A stretch of DNA of 64,000 nt from the NCBI GenBank assembly GCA_020809705.1, contig CP085829.1:4836001-4900000 (forward strand), given 5' to 3'. This DNA is from Calonectria ilicicola. Lineage: Eukaryota; Ascomycota; Sordariomycetes; Hypocreales; Nectriaceae. The position numbers and the translations under genes are program-made. Shown here piece after piece: positions 1-12,062 of this stretch. Each line of letters starts with the position of its first letter. The first letter of the stretch is position 1. The notes below the pieces were generated by a model. It did no database searches and had not been told where the DNA came from. It saw nothing but the letters and a program-made list of their open reading frames with translations.

Positions 1-869
1 CTGATAAAACTTTCCGTAGGTGGTTTGCGCCAGAAGACGTTGTCGCGAAGTCTTGGTTTTTGAGCCGGCAGAAAAAAATCAAGGTGAAAAAGATGGCCCC
101 GCTTTGCGTTCGGTGAAGCCCCCCACCGAACAGTCTACTCCTTCCCTGACCGAGAAGGTGGAACTTTCCCAGTTTCTGGCGCCAAGGATTGGACAACCGT
201 AGGTAGCACACCGCCCGCGCCCATCAACACTCACAGCCTGCCGTGGAATTTGCCTTTGGGCCCACCTCCACTACAGCTTCAGCGTTTCGTTTGCTGGCTG
301 GACCCCTAAAATCCCGCCAGCTGCCCTAGACTCTGCCCGCTGTCCCCTAAAACTGCTCGCCCCGTCCCCCCCCAGGCCATCCTCAGATGATCCAGTCTGG
401 CCCTGGCTCCTCCGCCCGACCTCCACCGAATTTCCGTCCTCGCTTTGACTGACGACACCGCGCCTGCGACAACGCCGCCTCCATCCACATTTGCCCAGCA
501 TCACATTCTTTTCATGCCAACCGTTCCCGCGCCGTCGCCAACATAGGCCAGACCTCTACTTTAGCCCACCGAGTCCATCCTGCTCTCGCGATCGATCGGG
601 CCGTTGACGTGAACAACCCTCGTGGCACACTCCCGAGCTACTCGGCCCAGTTCTCCCGTTCATGGAGATGGAGTCCGGCAAGTTAGCGAATCCTACCATC
701 GCACTTCTCTCAACGATATCGAGTGGCTCGTCGCCTTAATATCGAGCTGAAGGCCCAAGGAGATTGGATTTTAAGGGACGAGGATATCGACTCCGAGGTC
801 GCGGGTAGTTTGGAGTGCCTCGACCCGCATTCTACGGTTGCGACCCGGGGTAGAGAATAGGTTGCCGAA
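1..869. other. Upstream region of MED13, no gene seen
   Basis: This stretch runs from the window edge to the MED13 start codon. It is GC-rich and pyrimidine-rich, like the long 5' leaders of filamentous fungi. The open frames in it (at most about 77 codons) are low-complexity and show no recognisable domain. It most likely holds the promoter and 5' UTR of MED13. Confidence 0.5.
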
Positions 870-3800
870 ATGGAGACTGGTGAATATGAAACTAATGCCT
901 TTTTGATTGTTAGTTGTTGCCTTTTCCCATGTTATAAGACTATCACTCACCCCTAGCCTTTGCAGAATAATGTCGCGTCCGTCGCCTTCCGAGTTTACGA
1001 GCCGTCAGCGGAGCAGTCCCAGAGCTTTCATCTAGCCGCTCTTGAAATTGAAGGGGCTCTACGAGATCAAGGTCATATCGTATCATACGATGCCAATCGG
1101 CGAGGGATATGGCTGTTCCAGATCAACAGCAAAGATGAGGTCACCGAGACTGTTGCCCGCTTACCCGATGCGACCCTCGAGACGTGCGGACATTCGCTGG
1201 CGATGGCTGAGGAGGGCACATTCGAGCCTTTGAGTCTACAAAAGAACCGCGCCGCTTCTAATGCGCAGCTAAATACTCCGACAAGTTCTTCATCGAATGG
1301 CCAGATAACGGACCCCACTCAGCGCAACTCGTTTGCCTCGCCATCGCAGGGCTCTGCGCAAGACGTAGATGCTCGGGGCCCAACAGCATCGGCTGCCGAC
1401 TCAAAGCTAGGCCAGACAGCGCTCAAGACAACTTATGAACAGTTCATTGCTGCTATACTTTCAGCAGTATCATTTACCTTTTGTAGCCAGTCTATGGCCA
1501 TTCCTCTCAACTATCGCACAGTATTGATCCCTCCGCCTTCAATTCAGCAAGATGGTGACAGGGATTCAATCAAAAACGAACCTATTCTTGGTACATTTAG
1601 AACTTACATGACAACCACAGGATCGCTCATTATTAGCATGTACTTTTCCCACTGCAAGAGCCTCTCATCCTTGGAGGATGTCGTGTCAGCCAATCTCATG
1701 TCTCCAAGCCGGCCCATTCTAGCAGCTCCATTTGGAGTTTTGGCCATGAAGCAAAGTCATGCAAATGGCGAAAACACTACAGCCACGGACACTGGAGCTG
1801 CTCAAACTCCAAACACGCAAGCATTGAGCTTCAGGGGTAGCGGGGATTCGCATGATTCACAGTGGAAACAAAAGTGTATCAAAGCGCTTGAGCTCTGCGG
1901 CCTTGATGCTTCCTCTTTGAGATCGGGTTCTTGGGTGAACCTGATGGTTTCAAGACGCGCCATACAGGATACAGATAGTGAAACTAAGCGACCTCACGCT
2001 ACTGTCCCATGGCCTGGATCCCTATGCTTCAGAAAAAAGCCAGTCGAGGTCTCAGCAACTTGCCGAGTCGGTGAGAACATGTTGAGCGGCCATGAGGAGT
2101 GTCACGATCCATTGGGTAATGCTCGTGGATGGTTTAACTCGACTTCAGAAAGGGACGAGAAGCTGGCCAAACGCAAAGCTGAGAGAGTAGCGGCCATTTC
2201 GAAAGAAGCGAATGGAAACGAACCCCAGGCCCAACGACCCAATGGACAATCGCCCCTTACTTTGCGCCGACCGAGCACTGCCGCCGCCGGTGTCATGTAT
2301 CCAACACCACCTGACGCCATCCAACAGCAAGTAGGCGTCACACCCTCTTTCGACGGCACAACCTCGAGCCCTGGAAACCAGCCCCCGGCTGTGGCAGTTG
2401 CTGATGCTGACACTGTCATGCCGACTGCGAACCCGATTCATGATGGCTACAATGAAGGATGGGACGGCAACAACCAACAAAAGCGGGATAGAAGTGATAG
2501 CAATCTCCTTGGCGAATCTGAGAACATATTCGGTGAGATGGGAGGGGACATGTTTGGTGATCACGATGTTACTGAAGACGACTTCAACTTTTTCGATGAA
2601 CCTGGCGATGTCGACCTGGACCTTTCTATGACTGATATGCAAACAGACCTTCCACCACCAGCCCCACAGATTATGACCCAAGCACCACCAACCAATCCAG
2701 AACCCGTGAAAGTGATGGAAGCGGAGGAAGAACCGCCCCCGAAGCCAAAGCCGGAAATCGATGATGCAGTTTTCGCCAAACCTGAACTAAAACATGCGCG
2801 AAGTTCTCTTAACGATGAAGCCAGTCAGCGGGGCAGGCCTGAACGATCAGTTTCCGCCAAGAGAGAATCGAGCCCTTTCGATCCAGACACTGTCTTCAAA
2901 AGAGTTCGGGCGTCGTTGCTAGTCCCAGCTGATGAACCAAATATCACTTCGCTAAGACAACGAAAAAGTGGAATTTTTCAAAGGGTCAATTTCGACCCTA
3001 AATTGCCTATGATTAACAAAAAATATGAACAAGGCGGAACTTATGACTTTATGACGGATCGTGATGCTGAAAAGTCAAGACGTGATTCGGGAACACTCAA
3101 AGAAAACAAATTTTCAGAACGGCATGGGAAGTCAAGCAAGAAGTTAAAGGACGTACCGCTTCCAGCTGGGTCCTTGATGAAGGCATTTGCTGGCATTGAG
3201 CCGCCGCCATCGCAACATAGTCCGACGAGACTCGATGCCTGTGGCTTAGGCGCTGACGATAGCGATATTGAGTCGGACGATGATGAATCAAGCTCACAAT
3301 CAGAAGGGCCCATGTCACCAATCAAGTCAAGTATTAAGCGTGCAGCTCTAGACGACGATGATGTTGTTTCACAGATCACATCTATAAAGGAAGTGGAAAC
3401 ATCCGATGAACTCCCCGAGGAGCAGCTTACAATAGAGCTCCCCAAGCTTTCTAAACCAGAGCCCCCCGAGATTTCGCTCTATCGGTTCTTCTCAGACCCA
3501 GAACCTCTGACACTAGACATAGGAGTCACTGATGAGGATTTGATTCAGATTGCTCAGCTCATCACAGAGCAAGCGGCCACTGGGTTCCTTGAGATCGGCA
3601 TCGACAATGAAGTCGATACGAAAACTTGTCTAACTACGATCAAGGGGCAGGAACTTGTTATTGCTCGCAACTCACTCCAGGTGTTGCAAGGCATTATACC
3701 CTCAAGTTTTGGAGGAGCGATGCCAATTCGGTTGAAAGGCTATCTTGATGTCGCTGATGTCCCGCTTCTGGGGCAACCCAGTCGAATGCAGCCCCGTCCT

Positions 3801-5477
3801 ATCCCAGGCAGAGACCCTAATTCGGAACAACTCCGTGCCAATAATTTATACCCAATCCCTAGTCCTCACTTGGAGGTTCGAAGATCAGACACGAAACTAT
3901 CCGTGTTACCATCAGCTGTCACATTTTGGGAAAGCCTGGGGCTGGCTCCGTCTTCCGGAGCCAAGGACATCAACGCCGTATGCGTATTTCCAGGGTGGAG
4001 GGGCATGTCGGATCATGCATCGACTTTCCTTAGCCGTTTGAAGGGTGTATACGAATCGCTCAAACTGGGCACTTTCACCAACATGGAACTTCCTGGATTG
4101 GAGGATGGCATCATCCGTTACGAGGTCGACCGGATTTCTACATCCCCCGATGGTACTATAACCGTACATGGATCCGGTTTAGCTGAGAGCATGGAGACCC
4201 TGCGGAATTCTCTGTCGGAGTGGACGGCCAAGCGGAAGAACCTCGTCATTTACTTTGTATACTCACCCGACAATCCGGGGTCGATCCTCGAATCATGTTC
4301 GGCCTTCCAACGCTGCTTTGACGCCTACAGCAAGTCGTTGCAATCGCGGAGGGAATCGCCTCAGAATGAGTTGGTGCTCCAACTAGTTCCCTCGGACTTC
4401 ATCTCGTCAACGACCTCCTTGGTGGTCCCCCCTCCAACCGAATTGGCAAAACTCTGTATAGAAACTTACGACCGGTGCACTCTGTTTCTGAATTCCGAGT
4501 TTGGTGGCCCCAGTCCTACTCCGGCAATTATGCTTGAACAGCCTTTACCACGTATGATCGACTTCAAGTTGGCGAATTCTCCCTCCGCATCTCTCATGCA
4601 TGAGAATTCTTGTATTCATGTCGCATATGCTCAGAGCATTGATGAGCGATGGGTCACAGCCGCCTGGACTGACAACAGGGGTCAACAGCAAGCTACCGCA
4701 TCTTATTGCCTTGGAAGAAAAGGCAAACCTCCGTCGACATCAATGAACGAGGTTGCTCACGAGATTTGGGAATCTACACTTGATCTGATATCGGTATGGA
4801 AGGTCCACTGGCGAATCATCATTACCAAATCTGGACCAATGGATACCGCGGAGATGGAGTTTTGGGCTGACCTAGCTCGTACGGAGAGCAAGGCAACCGT
4901 GACCATGATTCTCCTGACGGTAGATACCAATCCATCCTTGCAGCTCATTCCCCCAGTTGTCAAAGTGCCTCAAGCGGCAACATCCACCTTTTACTCAACA
5001 CCTGTGTCAACCCCACAAGCCAGTATCCTCTCGCCTGAACAAATGAACACGCCAGCTACGCCCATGCGTGACGCCAACACCGCGGCAGCAACCCCTGGGG
5101 CTGACAGCGCAGGAGAAGCAGACGGTGATGCCTTCCTCGTCGATGCCACTGACCAGACATGGGGTGCCGTTGCAGGTCACAGACTCAGCAATTCGACCAC
5201 GCTTTTGGAGCTGCGGCCTGCTCTTGTCAGCGGTTACTTAATTAAACGCACCGGAAACAAGATAGAGGATCCGCCAGTCGTGATGGAGGTAAATCTTGTT
5301 CATACTGAGGCCACCCCGCGGGCATATGAACCACTTCTTAGGGAAATGCTGAGCTACTTTCGAGGACTGGGCACTTTGGCAAGGGCACGAGGCGTGGTGG
5401 ACCGGGAAACTGATGTGCGGCCATGGCATATTGCGGCCGTTGAAAAGGGTGTACGAGCATTGTATCTGTTACTATGA
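870..5477 (+). CDS. MED13: Mediator of RNA polymerase II transcription subunit 13
   Basis: This is the large subunit of the Mediator CDK8 kinase module (Med12-Med13-CycC-Cdk8), which links the kinase module to core Mediator in the nucleus and mostly represses transcription. Exons are 870-908 and 966-5477, giving about 1,516 residues, the usual size in Pezizomycotina. The first exon encodes 13 residues ending in FLI and joins NNVASVAFRVYEP across a 57 nt intron (donor gttagt, acceptor cag). The N-terminal Med13 domain is followed by a long low-complexity acidic and Pro/Ser-rich linker (about residues 400-800). The C-terminal half carries the PIWI-like Med13 module, with segments such as LVIYFVYSPDNPGS and VTMILLTVDTNPSLQLIPP. 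The start was chosen because it restores the conserved N-terminus; nothing appears broken. Expression is probably constitutive, and no regulatory site is obvious. Confidence 0.95.
909..965 (+). other. MED13 intron 1
   Basis: This 57 nt spliceosomal intron has donor GTTAGT and acceptor TGCAG. Removing it joins the 13-codon first exon to the main exon in phase 0. Without the splice, the main frame would lack an ATG near its conserved N-terminus. Confidence 0.85.
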
Positions 5478-5807
5478 AGATTCCATTGGAAGGTGTTATC
5501 CCGAGGGACGGGGCAGGCGAGGGCGGGGTGTTTTGGGAGTTGGACATAATTACATCGGTGCATACTGGATAGTGTTATAGATACAATACATACGTGGCCG
5601 CACGATTGCACGAAAGAACAGTCCATGAACTGAAGTCGGTAGAGGCAGTATGCTTAGAAAGAGTAATTAACTAAAAGACCTATCAAAATCCAATCTTGCT
5701 CGTTATATAGTAGCTCAACCCGGTCCAGTGAACAACACAAAAATCTGTCAAGGATTGACATGAACCTGGTGCAGCCCCTGTTGCGAGGGTCCTGTTGTAT
5801 GTAAAGA

Positions 5808-5895
5808 AAAGCAAAAGAAAAGCAACAGAAAAAGAAGAAGGAAAAGAAAGAGAGAAAGGGCAAGGGGGGAAACGAAGGGGGGGGAGAAAAGAATC
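5808..5895. repeat. Purine-rich low-complexity tract
   Basis: About 90 bases are almost exclusively A and G on the + strand, grading from A-rich to G-rich (runs of up to eight G). It is polypurine/polypyrimidine DNA between the MED13 stop and the repeat copy. Confidence 0.8.
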
Positions 5896-6056
5896 GCCAA
5901 AGTTGTGATTCTGATCATCTCCTTGGGTACACAAGTGAGGGTATTCCTGAGCATATTCCACTATCGAAAATATCTCCAGCGAAAGCTTGACATGGCCGCA
6001 TGTCTGGTTAATGTAACGTAACATAATGGTTAATTGGCTTTATATCGCCATAAACG

Positions 6057-6180
6057 TTGCCTCCAGGCTTTAGAGTTGGCACAAGGGTGACTGCACCGGC
6101 CAACTTGAAAGTCTGTCTTGAGGCTTGCCCGTGACTTTGTCGGGTTCTTCCTTTCTTTAGAGGAAGAAAATAACTAGGTG
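6057..6180. repeat. Dispersed repeat, copy A
   Basis: This copy aligns by eye to 14866-14997 in the same orientation. Shared blocks include an identical 18-mer (6159-6176 and 14976-14993), GGCACAAGG (6078-6086 and 14886-14894), and TGAAAGTCT followed by a GAGGC block. The differences are largely C/T and G/A transitions plus small indels. Each copy sits beside a small - strand open frame. The element type is unknown. Confidence 0.75.
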
Positions 6181-6222
6181 AATATTATATAGAGTCGTGA
6201 ACGTATTTTGACTTGGGTTAGC

Positions 6223-7095
6223 TCAGAGGTAGGCGCCATTCAATGGCCCAAATATTCTGGCCAGGATGGGCGCCCCCAGAACAATTGGGGCCGCTGCCCA
6301 ATCTGCATCGTGGATTATAAACCCATCAATCTGGATCTGATTCCCTCCCGACTCGAGACAAATGTCAAGAGCCATAATTTGGGGTACGAAGCCAGTATAA
6401 GCGGCATCCGTCTGGCCAAAGCCGGGTCGGCAAGGACAGACCTGGCAACCGAGGGCGAGAGCGACGCTCGAAGATATAAAACTGAAATTGAGGTTTTGGA
6501 CTATCATAGCGCGCCACAAACGCCGTGGTTGACGTGCTGGGCCCGACATAATGACCTCAATTTCGGGGTAGGTTTGAGGCACAAGAGGCTGTGGAACCGG
6601 GGCTGTCTGCAGCTGCCACAGCTGAGGGTCGATGTAAGGATCAATGTGAGCCGGCCCGGTGGCCGCTGTCGTTTCCTGTTCCTGTCCCTGTTCGCCCGGT
6701 AAAACCGGTAAATGTTCCATGGGGATCGGAACCAGTGCGGCTGCAGGCAGCGAGTATTGTTGGTGGTTGTTGAACTGAAACGGTAGTAAGGCCGGCCCAT
6801 TAAGGTCGTTGGTAATACCGACCTCAGGCACTAATACAGGCTGTGACTCTTCAGGGATGATTGGTGAAATGGAAGAGGGCGAGAAATTGTCCGCGGCAGG
6901 ACTTAAGTGAGGCTGTCGGTGAGTTGGAGGGCCCCAAGAGCTAGGGTGTCGGACAGCCTTGTTTTTTAGTAGTCGAGATAACTTTCGTATTGCCTCGAGA
7001 TCGAAGTCGGTTTCTTCCAACCAAGTCTTGTCGTCTCTGTTGGGGTTTAGGTTTCGCCTAGGCATTGTCACATAGGTTCGTTCTGCAAGCGACAT
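6223..7095 (-). CDS. Hypothetical protein with retropepsin-like C-terminal region
   Basis: This is a single-exon frame of 290 residues with ATG at 7095 in good context. Residues 1-40 are basic (MPRRNLNPNRDD). Residues 55-180 are Pro/Gln-rich linker. Residues about 185-290 resemble the aspartic-protease fold of gag-pol proteins and fungal retropepsin-like proteins: the segment FISSSVALALGCQV in place of the usual FIS...LGL after the active site, then MALDICLE, then APIVLGAPILARIFGP, which matches the conserved ILG flap-side motif. The catalytic D-(S/T)-G triad is not there; the corresponding bases encode IVQNLN. It could be a domesticated or inactive relic of a retroelement, or a lineage-specific gene. 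Copy A of the dispersed repeat lies just beyond its stop codon. I recognise no named family, and the fold assignment is inference. Confidence 0.5.
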   Translation of the reverse strand: MSLAERTYVTMPRRNLNPNRDDKTWLEETDFDLEAIRKLSRLLKNKAVRHPSSWGPPTHRQPHLSPAADNFSPSSISPIIPEESQPVLVPEVGITNDLNGPALLPFQFNNHQQYSLPAAALVPIPMEHLPVLPGEQGQEQETTAATGPAHIDPYIDPQLWQLQTAPVPQPLVPQTYPEIEVIMSGPARQPRRLWRAMIVQNLNFSFISSSVALALGCQVCPCRPGFGQTDAAYTGFVPQIMALDICLESGGNQIQIDGFIIHDADWAAAPIVLGAPILARIFGPLNGAYL

Positions 7096-8389
7096 ATGGG
7101 CGAGGGCGGCGAGTGTTTATGATGAATAGACTGTATGGTTTGGTCCATGCCATGCCCTTCCCCACAACGCCTCTAGGATAGGAACCAAGAGATGATGCCT
7201 AGTACATCGCCTCCTTTGAGCGATACCCCAGACTCTCTATTTTCCAAAAAGCAAAAGGAAATGAGGGTAAGAAAGGCAAGTATCGTACAATCAATGGGCG
7301 AGAAGGGATTGTAAAGGACAGTGGAGCAAGATACAAAAGGGCAGGACAAGGCGCGGGCTGCTTAGGCGGGGTGGGCGTTCATCTACTTCATCGCCTTATT
7401 TGCGCCATATTATACATTGGAATTGTATTTGCCCATGGAATTTGAGCCTCAAGGTGGGTAGGCAAACTCATATTGTCCAATGACCAACCTATGTGGTGCT
7501 GCCCCCAGTGGTTGCATCGCAAATGCGCCTGCTGGCTCAAGGCAGACTGGTTGCCTCTCCCTATTTGGGGCCGACCGGGAGAAATGGTCTTTCAGGTGTT
7601 GTGTCCTGCATGTGGCGCTGGACTCGTTGATAAATCTTTGGGCTGCTTCATTGCGACAAGGGGCCATTCGGCATGTGACGATCGGTCCTCATATGGGAAT
7701 TACAACCAGACGATGAGAGAAAGCGCCCATTGTCTCAATTGTTGGGAACAGGTAAAGGGCTCGGTTTTGTGATTTCATGCGGGCTCTTGCAGATATTTTG
7801 TAAATTACCCATGCAGCTTGCATATCAGCAGGCTAAACTAGTGTTCCAATATGCACCCTTGGTCAGACACGAAGGTAACACGGGATGACCGGAACCCATA
7901 CGCGCCTGAATTTCATGGGATGACATGCATCTGAAATTTCCAATTTCACATTGTGACGTGGCATTGGTTGTGTGGATGGAGCTGAAGTCTCCCGAGCGCT
8001 CGGCACAATACACATCGGGCGTCATTTGATTGCAGATTGCTCAGAATTCAACGAAGAATTTGAGGCCCCCTATCACACATAATTCCTCTACAGGAAAAGC
8101 GGTTCCAAGAATAGTGGCGAGAGCCTGGAACAGTTTGTGAGTGAAAAAACGAGAGATTCCCCTTTTTTGACAACGCAATGCGACACAGTAGTACTTTTTA
8201 CCAAACTTCAGTCAAAAATCTTCATTCTTGGCTATTTTATTACAATATTTCCGATGGTCACCAGTTTTGATATTATTGCCGTCCTGCAGCTCGTTTTGGG
8301 AGCATAAATATTGTTCAACTGATCGTGTCAGCTATGCGCCGTACCTCCTCCCGTACACAATCCATTACATGTGATAGATAGGAGGAGAA
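7096..8389. other. Intergenic region, no gene seen
   Basis: About 1.3 kb separates the divergent hypothetical genes at 6223-7095 and 8390-9172. The short open frames overlap one another on both strands and lack domains. It presumably holds two promoters and leaders. Confidence 0.5.
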
Positions 8390-9172
8390 ATGGCGAGCAC
8401 TTATGCTGTCAACCAATCCGAGAACGCCTGGCCGCCTACACGCCATGACTTTGCTGGCGTAGGCGATGAAGAAAGTAAACCAAACTACGATGACCAGCGT
8501 GGCGGAGACTCGGTTCATATGCCACGGAACCACGACACAAATGTGTCCCGGGGTATGGGGCAAGAGCTAGTCATGCCTCTTCGCCTACATACACCCACGC
8601 AATCGATCCCTAGTCAACTTACAACTCATACACCGGCACGTGAGATGAACACTCCGCTTCGCCTAGGCCCGTGTTCCACTTTGGTATCTACTTATCCCTC
8701 CAATGATGGTCCTCTTCCAGGAGCTGCATCAGAGAGTTCTGGGCCGACTGGTTCTGTTGTTGAATGGGATTCAGTAACTGAAAATACCGGTGATAGTCAC
8801 GCATGGTCTAACGAGAGCACGCTCTGCTGGGCCTTTCCCGACCGGGCAATGACCTTCACCTCTTCGACTGCCAGCCCAGAACTAGCGCCCCGGCCCTGCG
8901 CTTACCAGAGATTCTCAACACTTGATACCTTCTCGCTGAGGAACTCCCTTACCTCGGAATCATCTGATCGGCTTTCGTCAGACGGTGTTGCTGCCTTGTG
9001 CGAATTGGATGAGTACGACATGGTAGATCCCATCAATCAGTGTTCCTGGCAAACTCAGCAACAAGAATTCGAAAATCACCCAGGACACGCTTTTTGGGAA
9101 TGGGTGGATAATGAGAAAAAATGGCGACGACGTGGAACAGAAGACGAATGGTTTCCGGAGTTTATTGCTTAG
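8390..9172 (+). CDS. Hypothetical protein, acidic C-terminus
   Basis: This is a single-exon frame of 260 residues starting at the ATG that follows ggaggagaa. It has no recognisable domain, signal peptide or membrane segment. Residues 1-170 are Ser/Thr/Pro-rich and probably disordered. The C-terminal 60 residues are acidic and aromatic (LCELDEYDMVDP, then HAFWEWVDNEKKWRRR and EDEWFPEFIA) and look like a short conserved interaction motif. The continuous frame and composition make a real gene plausible. The function is unknown. Confidence 0.6.
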   Translation: MASTYAVNQSENAWPPTRHDFAGVGDEESKPNYDDQRGGDSVHMPRNHDTNVSRGMGQELVMPLRLHTPTQSIPSQLTTHTPAREMNTPLRLGPCSTLVSTYPSNDGPLPGAASESSGPTGSVVEWDSVTENTGDSHAWSNESTLCWAFPDRAMTFTSSTASPELAPRPCAYQRFSTLDTFSLRNSLTSESSDRLSSDGVAALCELDEYDMVDPINQCSWQTQQQEFENHPGHAFWEWVDNEKKWRRRGTEDEWFPEFIA

Positions 9173-9922
9173 AAGGGGGTGCATTTCCTAACACTCAGAA
9201 GGATCACTCAGAAGGATCACATTCACTTTGTCACTCATTATCTTGTTTTTTTTTCTTCTTCTTTCTTTTTTGACGATAATCATGCGTCATGATTTTTACG
9301 AAATAATTATAAATAGAATTTCCTCTTATCTGGTATATTTCTAGGCTCTCCTTAGCTCCTCGAGGAGTTCTTGTTTATTGGCTGCCGTGTTGAAATGAAC
9401 TCGCTTGCTGCAAGGAACATTCAGGTAGTTGTTGTTGTCGTTTGAGAGCGCAATAAGGAAATAGTGATAAGATTGTGAACGCAAATACAGGCAGATTATG
9501 AATTGAATGCAAGTGCTTACCTACTTATCAAATTGAGCTTTAAACGAGCAGTCGCCACCTTTCCCGGGTAGCTCTGTGGTCGTATGCAACTATCCAAAAA
9601 AAAAAAAGACCCGCTATGACAGGCAATAATTTTTTTTCACCTCGTTTGGCCTCTAATTTTGAGGTCCAAACCTGTAAACCTTTGGATGACTATACGAGTG
9701 AGTCATCAAGAGGCCGTTTTTGACTCAACGAGGCTGAATCAGGCCAGACGGCGCGATGCCTAGCGCTAGCTGATCCACCCAGTTGTATCGAGATTGATTG
9801 TTAGGCGGCAGTGGTCGTTTCAAGACCGGGGAAAAAAGCACACATCCTCCATCCTCATTCTTACTCTAAAAAAAAAATCTCCATGCTACAACAATATAAA
9901 ACAACACAAGATAAACCTCAAC
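9173..9922. other. Intergenic region with AP-1-like sites
   Basis: AT-rich spacer between the hypothetical gene and the F-box gene. It contains an A-run (9595-9608), a short tandem duplication (AGAAGGATCACTC at 9195-9220), and two TGAGTCA/TGACTCA heptamers (about 9701 and 9720) that match bZIP (Gcn4/Yap) sites. Whether they are used is unknown. Confidence 0.4.
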
Positions 9923-11821
9923 ATGGAGAAGACGTCTCTGGGAAGTCTCCCAGATGAGCTCCTCCTTGATGTTGTCGGGTACCTCGACACGGCGCGTGAC
10001 GTCGCCCACCTCAGCGCACTGACAAGGCACACCCACAGCCTCATGCAGCAAGACGGATGGCGCACATTTGTCAAGACTCGCTTTCCGTCATTGCAAATAC
10101 CGGTGAATGACCACTCGAAATGGGACGCCGTTGCAGATCGCGTGACATATCTAGACAGGTGCTGGGACAAGCGAGGCTTCGATATACGTGTGCTTCAGGA
10201 AAAAGAGACCCGCACAACGAAACACCGACGAAGAAACCCTCAGAGCCAGTCGATTTCGTTTCATCCTGTTTTGGATGCCAGGCTAACATCCGACCTAAGG
10301 GATGAGATTGTCGCCGCAGGAGTTGGAGAGAACCTCATCATTCGAATAAAACCCCAGGGCGACAAAGGGACCGATGTCTGGCACCGACTTTTGGGTCAAA
10401 CCCATGGCTACGGACCTGGAACCGGCGATGTAACGGCTGTATCAGTAATCGAGCGTCAGGGCCTTCCGTGCGTAGCTGTGGGAAGAGCAAACGGAGATGT
10501 CCAAATTCTATCTGCCGAGGACGACTTTGCCCAGTCACTCCAAAATCTGTCGCTAGGAGACACACGCGAACCCAGCCAGGTCCCTAATCTGACGAGGAAA
10601 TCCCCAGGCCAAGTAGCAGTGTCTTGGACAGAGTGGGATTCTCAATCAAATCTACTAGCTAGCTGCCAAGGTCCACATCTGGCTCTCCACGACCTATCTG
10701 CTCCAGATGATGTTGGTCTGGCCCCGATTGCCCAGTACGACTTCTCCCAGAGAAACACTGCAGACGGGCCATCTCTGATCAGAGGTGCCAAGTTTATGGG
10801 CGGAGATGTCATAGCATGCGCTTTGGGAGGGAACTCTGAGCCTTTGCGCTGGGGCAAAATGACACCTACTGGCCTCGAATTCTTCAACGCGGCGAAAAAT
10901 TCGTCCGTGTTTGATGATATCGATGCTTTAACAGACGTCCAACATGGATTTAAGACAACTGTGAGAGCTATAGAGTCTGTCAAAGGCGCAGGAAGCCAAA
11001 GTTTACTCTTGAGTGCCTGGAATGATGGCACCTATAGGTCAGTCTAAATTAATGACAACTAGGGAAATGACCACTAATGTTGGAATAGACTTACGGATAT
11101 CCGGACACCATCACCATATGATGCCATATACCGTGATGGATTTCAGCCTTACCACACCGGCAGTTCCCTGCTTGTATATGGAACCGAAAGGTTTATCTCA
11201 GGGAGCAACATTGGCGCCAATCTTCATTTTTACGACTTTCGATATCCCAAATCATACTACCACACAACCGTCCTTCCTTGTTCTACCGAGCAACCGTACC
11301 CAATGCCAAACTCATCGCGCGAAAACAACTCGGCGAGGCCGGATTGGCGCACAAAATGGAAATCTCCCCAGTGCGACATCCAAAACGGAATCTTGTGCCC
11401 TTGGCACGGTCAATCAAGAAAAGATAGTTGCAGATCCGATGCCACGGTACACATTGGCGATTCTTCGTCGTACCATCGCGTCTACAGTCTTTGCAAATCT
11501 TCAGACATGTCAGATACTTTTTACTGCAGCGTCAGTGGTGGCGTGATGGAGATGAACTGGCGACTTCATGGCGGTCTGGAACCGGAACCAGAGCGGAAGA
11601 AGGCCCCTGTCCCTCCGGGTTGGTGTGATGATATGCCACCGGGCCGAGTGACTCTGATTGAGACAGGCATAGGTCTGTGCCAGTCACAGGAATGGGGGCT
11701 TGGAGAGCGAGGCGTTCCAGACCTGATTGACAGATATGAGGTCCCCAAAACTCAACCCGAGTTATCTGATGAAATACTGCGGTATAGATTGGATATTTCA
11801 TTTCGACAACCTAAAAATTAG
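9923..11821 (+). CDS. F-box protein (SCF substrate adaptor), WD-like C-terminal region
   Basis: Exons are 9923-11037 and 11089-11821 (615 residues), separated by a 51 nt intron with donor gtcagt and acceptor atag. Splicing joins GTYR to LTDIRTPSPYDAIYRDGFQPY and keeps the frame. Residues 5-55 form an F-box (LGSLPDELLLDVVGYL...VAHLSALTRHTHSL), which would bind Skp1 in an SCF ubiquitin ligase. The rest contains beta-rich stretches typical of a divergent WD40 propeller (for example AVSWTEWDSQSNLLASCQGPHLALHDL and LLVYGTERFISGSNIGANLHFYDFR), so it probably recruits substrates. The ATG at 9923 was chosen because upstream in-frame sequence is low complexity and non-ATG. The substrate is unknown. 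Confidence 0.88.
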
Positions 11822-12062
11822 AAAAGATGTCCTTTTCATTTATTTTATTTTAAAACAAGAGCTGGAGGAATAAAGCGTTATGATCTAACAGGATATCTCT
11901 TTCTTAATCTAGAGAATAGATTTATATGATGACAAGAAACCCTTTGGGGCCTCGCGCAGGCGCTTGTGAATGAGTCTCTCTAGCAAGGCGTAAAACAAAA
12001 CAATAACCCAAGGCTCGTCATGGCCGATTCATAACCCTTTATAACAATTATACAACTTTGCT

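Larger units (their letters stand above)
5478..6222. other. Intergenic region with purine tract and dispersed repeat copy
   Basis: This is the 3' side of MED13. A purine-only style tract (A/G runs, about 5808-5895) is followed by one copy of a dispersed repeat (6057-6180, listed separately). The - strand open frames across the tract are Phe/Ser low complexity and are not counted as genes. Confidence 0.6.
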
